From positions 1-64,000 of the forward strand of contig CAVIJY010000002.1 of the NCBI GenBank assembly GCA_963643215.1: DNA of 64,000 bases. Reading direction: 5' to 3'. A program made the translations under genes and the position numbers. This document shows positions 26,425 to 35,150 of the stretch, piece by piece. The notes beneath the pieces are model-generated. The model saw only the letters and a program-made list of their open reading frames with translations, had not been told where the DNA came from and ran no database searches. The DNA is from Darwinimomas sp963643215. GTDB lineage: Bacteria; Bacillota; Clostridia; Lachnospirales; Lachnospiraceae. How positions within the stretch are numbered: position 1 is the stretch's first letter; each line of letters begins with the position of its first letter.

Positions 26425-28785
26425 TCATTTTCTTCGTCCGAGCACACGGCCTATGTATCCGGACAGACTTGTATCGTTCATCTCCCTGCTCAGCTCTCTG
26501 CCAAGCTCCCGGCGATTCTCCTCTGATTCGTCAAGCTCTCTTGTCTTTTTCTCAAGCTTTGAAGTAAGCTCCTCTATGCTCGCCTCCAGCTGTGACAGTT
26601 TCAGATCATTGCATGCCCTATCCTCCGCCCGAGCCGCATTTGCTTCGTCAAGCTCTCTTTGGAGCTCTCTTAAAGGCCTTTGAGCATCGATAGTCTCCTT
26701 CAGGCTTGCATTCTCCTGTTCCTGAGCCGATATCCTCTCAAGCAGCTCCTGCTGCGCCGCCTTGAGTCCGTCAGCCGTATCTCTGAGCTTCTGAAGATTC
26801 TCCAGAGCTTTTGAAAGCTCCTCCTGCACGCTGTCGCGAGCCTTCGTCATACGATCAAGCTCTTTTGATGTAGCTATGCGAAGCTTGTCCGCCACCTTCG
26901 CTTTTTCGCTCTCGGAGGCCGCCAGATCCTTATATCTTGCTATGTCCGCGTCGCTCGCCTGTCTGATGCCTGTAATCTTTGCATTGAACTCGGATACACT
27001 CGCCGCATACTTCTCGTTGAGCTTCGCTACACTGTCCTCATGCTCCTCTTTGAGCTTCGCTACACCGGACGCATGCTCCGCATTGAGCTTCGCTAAACTT
27101 GCCTCATGCTCCGCATTCAGCCTTGCCGTGCCGGCTGTATGCTCCTTCTCGAGCCTTGTAATGTCGGCATCCTTTTCTTCTCTCAGCTGAGTCATGCTCT
27201 CTTCATGCTCCGCGTTGAGCACAGCTATGCTCTCGTCCCGCTCCTTGACAAGTCTGGCCATATCAGCCTCATGCTTCGCATTCTGCCTTGCTATCTTTTC
27301 ATTCTTTTCCTTCACGGCAGCGGCCACCTCAGCCTGTGAAGCTGCGGTTATATCGGCCACGGTTCTGTCCCGCTCTTCCTCGGCCTTCCTTATACCCTCT
27401 GTCTTCTCGGCTTCGGCCTTCTCGATGGCTGCCTGCTTCTCCTCCTCGGCCTTCTTTATACCCTCGGTCTTCTCAGCCTCGGCCTTCTCGATAGCCGCCT
27501 GCTTCTCCTCCTCAGCCTTCCTTATGCCCTCAGTTTTCTCAGCCTCAGCCTTCTCGATAGCCGCCTGCTTCTCCAGCTGAGCGCTTACGGCAGCGGCCTC
27601 CGCGTCAAGTGCCCGATTCTCCGCCTGTGCAGCACGCGCGTCCGCATCAGCTTTTGCATTCTCAGCCTCGATGCGAGCCTGCTTTTCCTCCTCGTACTTG
27701 GCCTCGGCCTCCAGCTGAGCCTGAGTCACCTCCTCGATGAATACCCGGCGGATCTCCACATCCGGCAGATCCGGATCATCCACCTTCATCTCCTCTATCT
27801 TCTTGATGAACTTCGGGATTCTCTGACGGTGATGCTTCCAAAGCTCCTTCGTCAGCTCTCGATGATCAGGCTCGAGTATCGACTTGAACACCGCATAGTT
27901 CATGATAAAGTTCGAATACAGCTGGAACAGATACTCCTCATCGAACTGCAGCGTCGACTCCTCCACATTTATGGAATAGCCGACCTCCTCATATGTCTCC
28001 AGAAACTGCCACAGCTTATAGCATATCCTGTAGTCGCGATCCTTCATCAGAAGGTTCGTCCTCTGTATAGGACTGCGCACCTGCTGACATCCGTGCATCA
28101 GCTCGCAGAATGCGCTGTTTTTCAGAGCCATGGTCATACGCCTCACGCGATCGATACGCATGAAGACATTCATATTGTCGCTGTCATTTTCGGCGAAGCT
28201 CTGCAGATTTTTTATAGTCATCTCGATCTTATAATCTATCTGCTCGTATGCATCGTCCACATGACTTGAAAATGTCAGCTTGTTCCTTTTTTCATCTCCC
28301 GTAGACCAGAATATAACATCCGTTCTCTTATCGATGAATCTTACAAGGCGCTGGATGAGGTGGTATATGAATCGGTTCTCATAAAGATCATATGTCTCCT
28401 CCACAGTTACATTCAGTATCTTTATGGGATTGACCTCACCGTCTTCCGCGCTTGCTATCAGCTGCGTGTTCTGACTCAGATGACGCACGCTCTCCGAGGA
28501 AATTCGCTTGGCAAGGGATACCGGCACGACCTCCTCGTTGGTTTTCAGCATACGGCGCGGATTCTCTATGATCTTGTTTATGGAATCCAGCGCCTCCTCG
28601 ATAGTGGACAGCCACCTCTCGTCCACCACCTTGCGCAGGATCTGATTCGTTTGATTGATCTCATTCTCACCTGCGCGGATCATGGTGAAAAGATATCTGA
28701 AGTACTTGTCGCCCTCCAGCGCTCCGCCTATGTTCTCAGCGTATTTCAGATACAGATCATTAAGTGTTGCGTTGTTTTCTTCCAT
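26425..28785 (-). CDS. DUF2357-like protein with long hendecad coiled coil
   Basis: A 786-residue protein. The first roughly 330 residues are globular and all-helical, with YDLYENRFIYHLIQRLVRFI resembling DUF2357 proteins that pair with McrB-like AAA ATPases; the nuclease domain of those relatives is absent. Residues about 350-770 are almost entirely coiled coil. This part starts with three 22-residue repeats (EKAEAEKTEGIRKAEEEKQ type) and then 11-residue repeats of the LNAEHEASLAK type. The start at 28785 has GGGAGA upstream. No signal or membrane segment, so it is cytoplasmic. Its AAA+ neighbour is encoded directly upstream. Role unknown; a scaffold or strut for the AAA complex is possible. 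Confidence 0.75.
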   Translation of the reverse strand: MEENNATLNDLYLKYAENIGGALEGDKYFRYLFTMIRAGENEINQTNQILRKVVDERWLSTIEEALDSINKIIENPRRMLKTNEEVVPVSLAKRISSESVRHLSQNTQLIASAEDGEVNPIKILNVTVEETYDLYENRFIYHLIQRLVRFIDKRTDVIFWSTGDEKRNKLTFSSHVDDAYEQIDYKIEMTIKNLQSFAENDSDNMNVFMRIDRVRRMTMALKNSAFCELMHGCQQVRSPIQRTNLLMKDRDYRICYKLWQFLETYEEVGYSINVEESTLQFDEEYLFQLYSNFIMNYAVFKSILEPDHRELTKELWKHHRQRIPKFIKKIEEMKVDDPDLPDVEIRRVFIEEVTQAQLEAEAKYEEEKQARIEAENAKADADARAAQAENRALDAEAAAVSAQLEKQAAIEKAEAEKTEGIRKAEEEKQAAIEKAEAEKTEGIKKAEEEKQAAIEKAEAEKTEGIRKAEEERDRTVADITAASQAEVAAAVKEKNEKIARQNAKHEADMARLVKERDESIAVLNAEHEESMTQLREEKDADITRLEKEHTAGTARLNAEHEASLAKLNAEHASGVAKLKEEHEDSVAKLNEKYAASVSEFNAKITGIRQASDADIARYKDLAASESEKAKVADKLRIATSKELDRMTKARDSVQEELSKALENLQKLRDTADGLKAAQQELLERISAQEQENASLKETIDAQRPLRELQRELDEANAARAEDRACNDLKLSQLEASIEELTSKLEKKTRELDESEENRRELGRELSREMNDTSLSGYIGRVLGRRK
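27375..27572 (-). repeat. Three tandem 66-bp coding repeats
   Basis: Three consecutive copies of a 66-bp unit encode 22-residue blocks beginning EKAEAEKTEGI(R/K)KAEEE. The copies differ at a few, mostly silent, positions. Confidence 0.85.
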
Positions 28786-28815
28786 CAGATATCTCCCGGC
28801 TGCAGACAATCAATC

Positions 28816-28844
28816 TCCCGCGGGCTCTTCAAAAGCCGGCGGGA
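28816..28844 (-). promoter_or_regulatory. Intercistronic hairpin
   Basis: TCCCGC(G)GGCT / AGCC(G)GCGGGA, 10 pairs with one G-G opposition, between the McrB-like gene and the coiled-coil gene. No T-tract; possibly an mRNA processing or stability element. Confidence 0.5.
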
Positions 28845-28867
28845 GGCATATCCGATCCGCAGCAGCG

Positions 28868-28926
28868 CCTCACGCGATCTCTGCGCATGAAGGCATTCAT
28901 ATTGTCATTGTCGGCGAAGCTTTGCA
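28868..28926 (-). pseudogene. Fragment duplicated from the coiled-coil gene
   Basis: This intergenic stretch is closely similar to 28141-28206 inside the coiled-coil gene. Read on the minus strand it gives DNMNAFMRRDRVRR, against DNMNVFMRIDRVRR in the gene. It is out of any gene context, so it is probably a remnant of a past duplication or rearrangement. Confidence 0.7.
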
Positions 28927-28938
28927 TCACGCTGTATT

Positions 28939-30672
28939 TCAATACAGATTCTGGATTCTTGTCAGATAATCCTGACTGTCCCTCATCTCGTTCTTGCCGA
29001 ACACCTTCTCCATGTATACCATCAGATTCTTGATCTCATCACGGATGAACATCACATTCTGACTCTCGAACTTCTTGAGAATCTTTCTTGCAAATATGTA
29101 ATCAAGACCGCCCAGCTCTGTTCCGCCGCATGCTACATACACGGGGATAAAATCATACATCTGCTTTGTGATACGGTTTCCGAATGCAAGCCTGAAGCGG
29201 CTCTGCAGATAGTTGTCAAGCTTTACCATCTTGGCAAGTGTGGCATCGCTTATCGGATGCTCATCCTTGGCCTTCGCGAAAAGCTCACGAAGATGCGCCG
29301 ATGTCATCAGAAGCCTCGGCTCCATAGGACATTCAAACGGAGCAGCCTTTTCATTCAGCTCTATGGGCATCGCACGGTCATAAACCTTGTCGGTGATGGT
29401 AAATGTGGAATCGTCGTTGTTCGCCGTTCCGATATACCATGTGTTGTCGCTAACCTTAATCTTGCCGTTCTGAAGAAGCTCCGGATCCCCCGGCCACGGA
29501 GTGGGAACCAGCTCCACGAGCCATTCCTTCTTGTCAGGCATCTCCAGTACAGAAAGCATATCCGCAAAATAGTACTCTATACGCGCGAGGTTCATCTCAT
29601 CCAGCACTATCATGGTGACATCCTCTCTGAAGCCCGCCTCATATACGGCCCTCAGAAATTCTGTCTCGTTGAAGCGCTTTGAGAATTCATTGAAATATCC
29701 CAGCAGATCCGTTCTCTCCCTGAATGACGGCTGCACAGATATCATCGTGGCCGGATTGTCAAGATACCGGCTGAATGAATACGGCAGTGATGTCTTACCT
29801 GTACCGGAGATACCCTCCAGAATCAGTATCTGACTCGAGGCCATACCCGCTACAAATCTTCGGACTATCTCAGGCGTATAGTACAGATGAAGCTGACTTG
29901 CGGCAAACCTTCTGTATCCCTCGACGATCTCCTCAAGCGTGACATTCTCATTGTATGCCGGCCACTCGTAGTCCCTGTACTTCTGATCCACCGCCTCCAG
30001 CTTCGGAAAGCGTGATGTGTTCGCACGTTCCTGCTCCTCTGCCGAGCTTTTGGCCTGAGCCACTGCCGTAGCAGCGGCGGCAGCAGCATTTGCTATGGTA
30101 TCCGAGCTTATCTCTGCTCCCTCGATATTGCCGCCTATTCCCATGACAGTCCCGGCTGCAGCTCCGCCCTCGCCGGATACGGCTGTATCCGAGAGAGGAT
30201 CCACAAGCCCGCCGACCAGTGCGCCTGCAGAACCGGCCGCACCGGGTACGCCGTCCCCATTCAGTCCGGCAGCTCCGTATCTGGCAAGCTCCTGTGTGGG
30301 AACCTTCATGGCGAGTATCTGCTCCTTCTCATCCATCAGCTCGAGCACCTGACGGTTGAGCCTTCCTATCTCCTTGTACAGCACCATGCTGTCCTGCCCG
30401 TCCATCCTCAGAGACGCCACCAGATAGATATGCCGTATGATAAGAATGATGATCAGGATCGGTATGGCTATCAATATGATCGCAAGGATGATAGACAGAA
30501 ATCTTGCAACTATATTCATTGATACAAAATACGATCTGAATATGAGAGCGTATTCTCCCCAGCCCGTGATAAATACCTTCACAAAGCCATTGATAAAATT
30601 CACAACCCATGAAGCTATGTTGTAGATGATTCTTGCTATCAGCTCATATGCGAGCTTGAGAAATTCACTCAT
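28939..30672 (-). CDS. Membrane-anchored McrB-like AAA+ ATPase
   Basis: A 577-residue protein. The N-terminus has two membrane segments (about 10-35 and 50-85). A Gly/Ala-rich linker of about 100 residues leads to an AAA_5 (McrB/MoxR-like) domain: Walker A GISGTGKTS (about residue 288), Walker B MIVLDEMNLARIEYYFADML (about 356), sensor 1 WYIGTANNDDS. McrB normally pairs with a nuclease; here the partner is a coiled-coil protein and the neighbours are signal peptidases and exported proteins. A role in assembling or remodelling surface proteins at the membrane is inference. The start overlaps the signal peptidase stop (ATGA). Confidence 0.85.
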   Translation of the reverse strand: MSEFLKLAYELIARIIYNIASWVVNFINGFVKVFITGWGEYALIFRSYFVSMNIVARFLSIILAIILIAIPILIIILIIRHIYLVASLRMDGQDSMVLYKEIGRLNRQVLELMDEKEQILAMKVPTQELARYGAAGLNGDGVPGAAGSAGALVGGLVDPLSDTAVSGEGGAAAGTVMGIGGNIEGAEISSDTIANAAAAAATAVAQAKSSAEEQERANTSRFPKLEAVDQKYRDYEWPAYNENVTLEEIVEGYRRFAASQLHLYYTPEIVRRFVAGMASSQILILEGISGTGKTSLPYSFSRYLDNPATMISVQPSFRERTDLLGYFNEFSKRFNETEFLRAVYEAGFREDVTMIVLDEMNLARIEYYFADMLSVLEMPDKKEWLVELVPTPWPGDPELLQNGKIKVSDNTWYIGTANNDDSTFTITDKVYDRAMPIELNEKAAPFECPMEPRLLMTSAHLRELFAKAKDEHPISDATLAKMVKLDNYLQSRFRLAFGNRITKQMYDFIPVYVACGGTELGGLDYIFARKILKKFESQNVMFIRDEIKNLMVYMEKVFGKNEMRDSQDYLTRIQNLY

Positions 30673-31472
30673 ATCCTGTCATCCTTGGATTCAGTCTGTT
30701 TTTTTGCGGACTCGTCCGCCTCAAGAGCCGCCAGCCGGGCCTGAGCCTGGGCAAGCTGTCTCTTCAGCCTCTCGGCCTCTGCCGCAGCATCCTCGCGGTT
30801 CTGCGCTCCTTCAGCAGACGCTCCCGCGTTAATCTGCGCCGCTGTACCTTTATCACTGTCCGGCTGCTCTGTTCGTACATTCTGTGCCGCCTGCGCCGCG
30901 GCCTGCGCTGTTTCTATGGCCACAGCCTTCTTCAGCTGGATGCTGACCATGATCAGGTGATATACCTGATATATGAAGAAGATCAGCATCGGCAGAACTA
31001 TCACCACCAGAAATCCCGTCGAGCTTGACAGAAAGTCGAGCACCTTGCCGAGTCCCTTGACTCTTCCCGTGTATTTTCCGACGATATCTCCGTCCGAGAT
31101 GATATGAGTATCGCTTATCTGGTTGTTATCACCCTTTGTCACATAGGATCTGTATCCGCCGCTCTCGCTTATCTCTACGATACGGTGAGTGTTCAGCGCG
31201 TACTGATTCAGAATGATGGTATGGAAGGTTATGATATCGCCCTCCTTCAATGTCGCGGGATCAACCTTTTTTATGATGATCAGATCTCCCGCATCAAAGG
31301 TCGGGGACATTGATTCAGTCTGAACGGACAGCGGAGTATATCCGAACAGGTTGCTTACATTGTTCACGTCTCTGGTTGCAAGTGTGGTGAAGGTAAAAAG
31401 TGCCGCGAGCAGGATGACAGCCCATAACACAACGCTTGCAAGCACCGTCGCAACCTTCTTCAAGACTTCCAT
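30669..31472 (-). CDS. Signal peptidase I, SipW/ER type (second copy)
   Basis: A 267-residue membrane protease. Anchor helix at about residues 9-30; VQTESMSP with Ser about 54; NTHRIVE with His about 96; TKGDNNQISD. A C-terminal helix (about 155-180) is followed by an Ala/Gln/Glu-rich cytoplasmic tail of about 80 residues, not seen in the first copy, that may be coiled coil. Its gene lies between the exported-protein genes and the AAA+ gene, so it probably processes the adjacent AW(F/Y)-type substrates. Confidence 0.92.
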   Translation of the reverse strand: MEVLKKVATVLASVVLWAVILLAALFTFTTLATRDVNNVSNLFGYTPLSVQTESMSPTFDAGDLIIIKKVDPATLKEGDIITFHTIILNQYALNTHRIVEISESGGYRSYVTKGDNNQISDTHIISDGDIVGKYTGRVKGLGKVLDFLSSSTGFLVVIVLPMLIFFIYQVYHLIMVSIQLKKAVAIETAQAAAQAAQNVRTEQPDSDKGTAAQINAGASAEGAQNREDAAAEAERLKRQLAQAQARLAALEADESAKKQTESKDDRI

Positions 31473-31497
31473 AATGATATTGTCCTTTCATGTTCAC

Positions 31498-32298
31498 TTA
31501 TTCAAAGGGGATGTTGTTCTCATCAGTGCCTGTGAACTTCATGCGGATCGAAAACTGCTCCGTTTTAAGCTCATTTGTGCATTCCTCGTCGCTTCCCTCA
31601 AGCCATATGCAGACATCTACGGGTTTGTCCTCCCCGGCGACGGCGGAAAACAAGGCATTTCTGTCATTATAAACCATTTCGGTATCATTTGAAATGCCGA
31701 AAAATCGCACATTATCAAGGTTTTTGCTTTCATCCCCCATATCCGGATCATATACAAGGAATTTATCATCCACTAAAAAGCCTATCCGCATGGCTTTGAC
31801 CAGCGGCGCGCTGTCCGAGACTATAAGCGTAGCCTCCTCATCCCCGTCCTGCGCCGTAAGATGGACTATCATATCCCTGGATGCCATAAAATGAAGTCTG
31901 TATCGGATAAAGTCTCCGCTTTCCTCAGATGCGCTCTGTCCGAACTGATATGTGAATGTGATTCCGTCGTCCGTTGTGACGGGCTCAAGAGTCTTTGTCG
32001 TGATATCAACGCCTGTGTCCTGCAGTATCCTCTCGGCTATCTGATTGAAGCTCAGCGTCTGCACATATTCGTCGATCGTCTCGTGCGCATCAAGATCAAA
32101 ACGCAGCGACTGCCCTGTCGTGATGTCAAGCCCTATGCCTCGCAGGCGCGTATTGTCGGCTATCGTAAACCACGCCGCCGTGGCTGCCGTGATACTGACA
32201 AGAGCAATCAGGGCGATCAGAATCGTAGTTCTGACCGTCGATCTTCTGCTCATATTCAGTCTGTCAGTTCCCCGCTGCATATTCCTCGTCCCCTGCAT
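31498..32298 (-). CDS. SipW-type exported protein 1 (TasA-like)
   Basis: A 266-residue exported protein. Hydrophobic signal segment TILIALIALVSITAATAAWFT, the SipW-type signature where cleavage is expected before or near AW. The mature part has TLEPVTTDD (the LxPVST-like motif of this family) and, near the C-terminus, VCIWLEGSDEECTNELK, the W-L-E-G-x-D motif shared by seven proteins in this locus. Start uncertain among 32298, 32280 and 32253. It is downstream of a minisatellite. Probably a fibre subunit or surface adhesin. Confidence 0.8.
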   Translation of the reverse strand: MQGTRNMQRGTDRLNMSRRSTVRTTILIALIALVSITAATAAWFTIADNTRLRGIGLDITTGQSLRFDLDAHETIDEYVQTLSFNQIAERILQDTGVDITTKTLEPVTTDDGITFTYQFGQSASEESGDFIRYRLHFMASRDMIVHLTAQDGDEEATLIVSDSAPLVKAMRIGFLVDDKFLVYDPDMGDESKNLDNVRFFGISNDTEMVYNDRNALFSAVAGEDKPVDVCIWLEGSDEECTNELKTEQFSIRMKFTGTDENNIPFE

Positions 32299-32334
32299 CG
32301 CCCTTCTGTATCAAAAGCTCACATCCATGCGCTG

Positions 32335-32437
32335 TGTCGGCGGCTCTCGCGCTTGCGCTATGTCGTCGGCTCTCACCCTTGCTCCATGTCGTCGGCTCTC
32401 ACCCTTGCGCTGTGTCGTCGGCTCTCGCCCGACTCCC
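32335..32437. repeat. Intergenic 26-bp tandem repeat, about four copies
   Basis: Unit TGTCGTCGGCTCTCACCC plus eight further bases, repeated from 32335, 32361, 32387 and 32413 with few changes. It occupies the gap between two exported-protein genes. Confidence 0.9.
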
Positions 32438-32454
32438 GCATCAGCCGCTCCGCC

Positions 32455-33345
32455 TCATTCCTGTGTCAGCGCCGCATAGAATCCGAGCTTCATGGTGACC
32501 TCACTTGCTATGATTGATTCTACACAGTCCGGATCACAGCCCTCCAGATAAAAATATATATCCACAAGAACCGGCGTATTCAGCTCGATGACAGCCAGTG
32601 AGCTTTCGGGATATTCAGTCGAATCCGCCGTCATGGTCACTGTGGATATCGCAACAGCCGGATCGTCTACAGCATTTACGCTGCTTCCGTTCACCTCCAG
32701 AACCTGTCCCTCGCTCGCCAGTGTGCTCCCTATGTATGTATTGCTGCGTCTGTCCGAGGTCTCCTGCGCATCATCAAAATATAGAATCACCGCGCTTGAG
32801 GAATCCTCCGAGAAGACAAATCCCAGCCTTGACGCCGCCAGTATGCCGCTTGAGTTTTCGTCTGTTCCTATGCTGTCCGTACCTGAGCCCTCATCAAGAT
32901 ATATGGCTGCTTTCATTCCCTCAAACCGATCAGTTCTGTCTGTGCGCACCTCCATATATATCTGGCCGTGATAGCAATATGTGCCGTTCTCGTCGATATC
33001 TACCTCTTCGTATACGCCGTATCCGTCATTACTGTCCTCGGATATGGATACCGCGTGAGCCCAGCTTTGCAGATCGGAGGTGGATACCGGAAGCAGCATA
33101 TCATCCTCAGAGGAATTGACCCGGCTTATCTCCGCTTCGTCATTCCGGCTCAGATCACCTTCACTTGTTCCGAGAAGCAGCTCCAGACCGTCCTCCCCGG
33201 TGCGACCCGAGGCGTAGCTCGTATAGACCCTCTGGTTTCCCGTAAACCACGCATATGTGGCGCTTCCCAGAGAAAAGGCAAGGATCATGATCCACGCAAA
33301 CGATATAAGCAGCGTCTTCTGCATAGAGCCCATATCCATCCTCAT
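32455..33345 (-). CDS. SipW-type exported protein 2 (TasA-like)
   Basis: A 296-residue exported protein. Signal segment LLISFAWIMILAFSLGSATYAWFTG with the AWF signature. LLPVSTSDLQSW near residue 80 is the second family motif. The C-terminus has IYFYLEGCDPDCVESIIAS, with two Cys four apart that could form a disulphide. It starts 13 bases after the stop of the next upstream gene. Several Asp/Ser-rich strands suggest a beta-sandwich like TasA, but overall identity is low. Confidence 0.82.
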   Translation of the reverse strand: MRMDMGSMQKTLLISFAWIMILAFSLGSATYAWFTGNQRVYTSYASGRTGEDGLELLLGTSEGDLSRNDEAEISRVNSSEDDMLLPVSTSDLQSWAHAVSISEDSNDGYGVYEEVDIDENGTYCYHGQIYMEVRTDRTDRFEGMKAAIYLDEGSGTDSIGTDENSSGILAASRLGFVFSEDSSSAVILYFDDAQETSDRRSNTYIGSTLASEGQVLEVNGSSVNAVDDPAVAISTVTMTADSTEYPESSLAVIELNTPVLVDIYFYLEGCDPDCVESIIASEVTMKLGFYAALTQE

Positions 33346-33358
33346 GCCTCATCCTCCG

Positions 33359-34225
33359 TCAATCCGAATCAACGCCTATACCGGCAAATCCCATATTGAA
33401 TCTCACATCCCCGCCCTGAACATCATTGACACAGCCGTCATCGCAGCCCTCAAGATAAAGATAATATTCCACGGTTATGACCGTATTGGCCGGAATCAGT
33501 GCCAGCGCGCGGCTTCCCGCGGTAAAGTCGTTCTGGCCTGCCGAATATGCCATATATCCGGCGATATCCTCTGCGGGATCGGCGACAAATGCAGGATATC
33601 CGCCCGCATCGACTCCGTCAATAACGACATTTTCCTTTTCTACGGTGAGTGATGCCTCCGGAGTGGAGCCTGTCCTGTCCATGTCCAGCTGATCGAGCGC
33701 GAGTATCACACGTGCCAGCTCGTCTCCTGTGGACTCATTGCGCAATACCAGTCCGAGACGCGCCGCCTGCTCGGCGCCGTTGCCCATGGTAAAGAGCATG
33801 TCGGCTCTGTTCAGATATACATTGCAATCCTGATTTTCCGCCAGCAGATAGACATTTCCGTGAAATATCATGGCATCAAGCGTCGACTGAACGGTGATCT
33901 CCCGAAATCCGGTGGATATGCCGTTCCTGTCCTGAGCGATTGACTCATACCAGCGCTCGAGTGTGGATGTCGATACCGGGTACAGGCTCTCGGACTCATT
34001 GTTCTGATATGAGAGCGCACACTCTGTGCCGAAGGAGCCGCTGTAGGAATCCGAAATCTTCAGATCCACGCCGCCCCGCCCTACGGAGCCCGCCATAGGC
34101 GTGATATTGGTATCAACGCCGAATGTAAACCACGCAAAAGCAGCTCCTCCCAGCGCCAGAAGCGCCAAAAGAAGCCATACCAGAGATGCAAGCAGTGTGG
34201 TTTTCCTCAGCGAATTTTTATCCAT
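33359..34225 (-). CDS. SipW-type exported protein 3 (TasA-like)
   Basis: A 288-residue exported protein. Signal segment LLALLALGGAAFAWFTFG. LYPVSTSTLERWYES near residue 77 and YYLYLEGCDDGCVNDVQGG near the C-terminus carry the two family motifs. No strong ribosome binding site: the start lies seven bases after the stop of the upstream gene, so translation is probably coupled. Paralogous to its two neighbours. Confidence 0.82.
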   Translation of the reverse strand: MDKNSLRKTTLLASLVWLLLALLALGGAAFAWFTFGVDTNITPMAGSVGRGGVDLKISDSYSGSFGTECALSYQNNESESLYPVSTSTLERWYESIAQDRNGISTGFREITVQSTLDAMIFHGNVYLLAENQDCNVYLNRADMLFTMGNGAEQAARLGLVLRNESTGDELARVILALDQLDMDRTGSTPEASLTVEKENVVIDGVDAGGYPAFVADPAEDIAGYMAYSAGQNDFTAGSRALALIPANTVITVEYYLYLEGCDDGCVNDVQGGDVRFNMGFAGIGVDSD

Positions 34226-34231
34226 TTACTG

Positions 34232-35146
34232 TCACGAGCCCTGATATCCCGCAAATGATATCGAAAGATTATCAAAGATCTCGCCCTCTATATCCGAATA
34301 GCAGTCAGGATCGCATCCCTCCAGCCATACATAGACATCTATCTTCACCGGATCTCCGTATGATGCACCGGTGTCGCCTGATGCTCCTTTGCCGCTTACA
34401 GTACAGATCTGAACGGAATCGCTCTTCAGCGTCACCTTACCGGTTTCTGTGTCATAGCTGCACATGTTGTCGCTGTCATAGGTCTCTACAGGAACCACTG
34501 ACCCGTCTGTCTTTTCATGATCCAGCACCAGATTCAGGTACGAGCCGTCTGCACTGTATCCTTCTTTTGTATTGTATTGTCCGGACGCTCCCGGCGTCGA
34601 ATCAAGTTCAAAGAAGAACTGCTTTCCGTTCTCGACAACCAGCCCGATGCGAAGAGCCTTGGCCAGCTTCTCTCCGGTGCCTGACTCGCCTATCTGAGAT
34701 ACATATATCGGCAGATCTCCGTCGTATGATGTACGAAGGAAAAGCTGCGTATGATAGAAATCAGCGGTATCAGCGCGTCCGAATACCGATGCCAGCATGT
34801 AGTTTCTTTCTGCATCTCCTGCCGTAAATTTCTGAGCTGACTGGAATCCTCCGTCCTGCGCCGATGTGTCGATATAGTCGGTCGACACAGGCGTCAGTAT
34901 CACCGTTTTATCATCATTGCCGACCTTCAGACTTGTCGATGTGCCGTAATCACCGTCCTTCGCATTGGAGATCTGCAGCGAGACCGAGGATCCGGCCGTC
35001 ATCTTCACATCTATAGTATTGCCGCTTGTATGATATATATACCAGGCAAATGTAGTCACGGTAGCGGTCATCAGCGCAAGAAGCATGAATACGGCGGCCC
35101 CCAGCAGCTGCCTTCTCAGCACTGTGCTGTGTTCATTTCGTTCCAT
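34232..35146 (-). CDS. SipW-type exported protein 4 (TasA-like)
   Basis: A 304-residue exported protein. Signal segment AVFMLLALMTATVTTFAWYIYH, here AWY instead of AWF. ILTPVSTDYID near residue 85 and DVYVWLEGCDPDCYSDIEG near the C-terminus. The start at 35146 has GAGGAA at good spacing and follows the upstream stop by four bases. The mature part is longer and richer in Gly/Asp than its paralogues. Confidence 0.82.
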   Translation of the reverse strand: MERNEHSTVLRRQLLGAAVFMLLALMTATVTTFAWYIYHTSGNTIDVKMTAGSSVSLQISNAKDGDYGTSTSLKVGNDDKTVILTPVSTDYIDTSAQDGGFQSAQKFTAGDAERNYMLASVFGRADTADFYHTQLFLRTSYDGDLPIYVSQIGESGTGEKLAKALRIGLVVENGKQFFFELDSTPGASGQYNTKEGYSADGSYLNLVLDHEKTDGSVVPVETYDSDNMCSYDTETGKVTLKSDSVQICTVSGKGASGDTGASYGDPVKIDVYVWLEGCDPDCYSDIEGEIFDNLSISFAGYQGS

Positions 35147-35150
35147 GATA

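Noticed and set aside
27194..27580. Long plus-strand ORFs opposite the coiled-coil gene
   Set aside because: They are antisense shadows of the repetitive Glu/Lys/Ala codons; no ribosome binding site or recognisable product.
26425..30672. McrBC-type restriction system
   Set aside because: The AAA+ looks McrB-like, but the partner has no PD-(D/E)XK nuclease motif that I can see, and the AAA+ has membrane helices. Gene neighbours are all secretion-related.
32335..32437. CRISPR array
   Set aside because: The units are contiguous 26-bp tandem repeats without unique spacers, and no cas genes are present.
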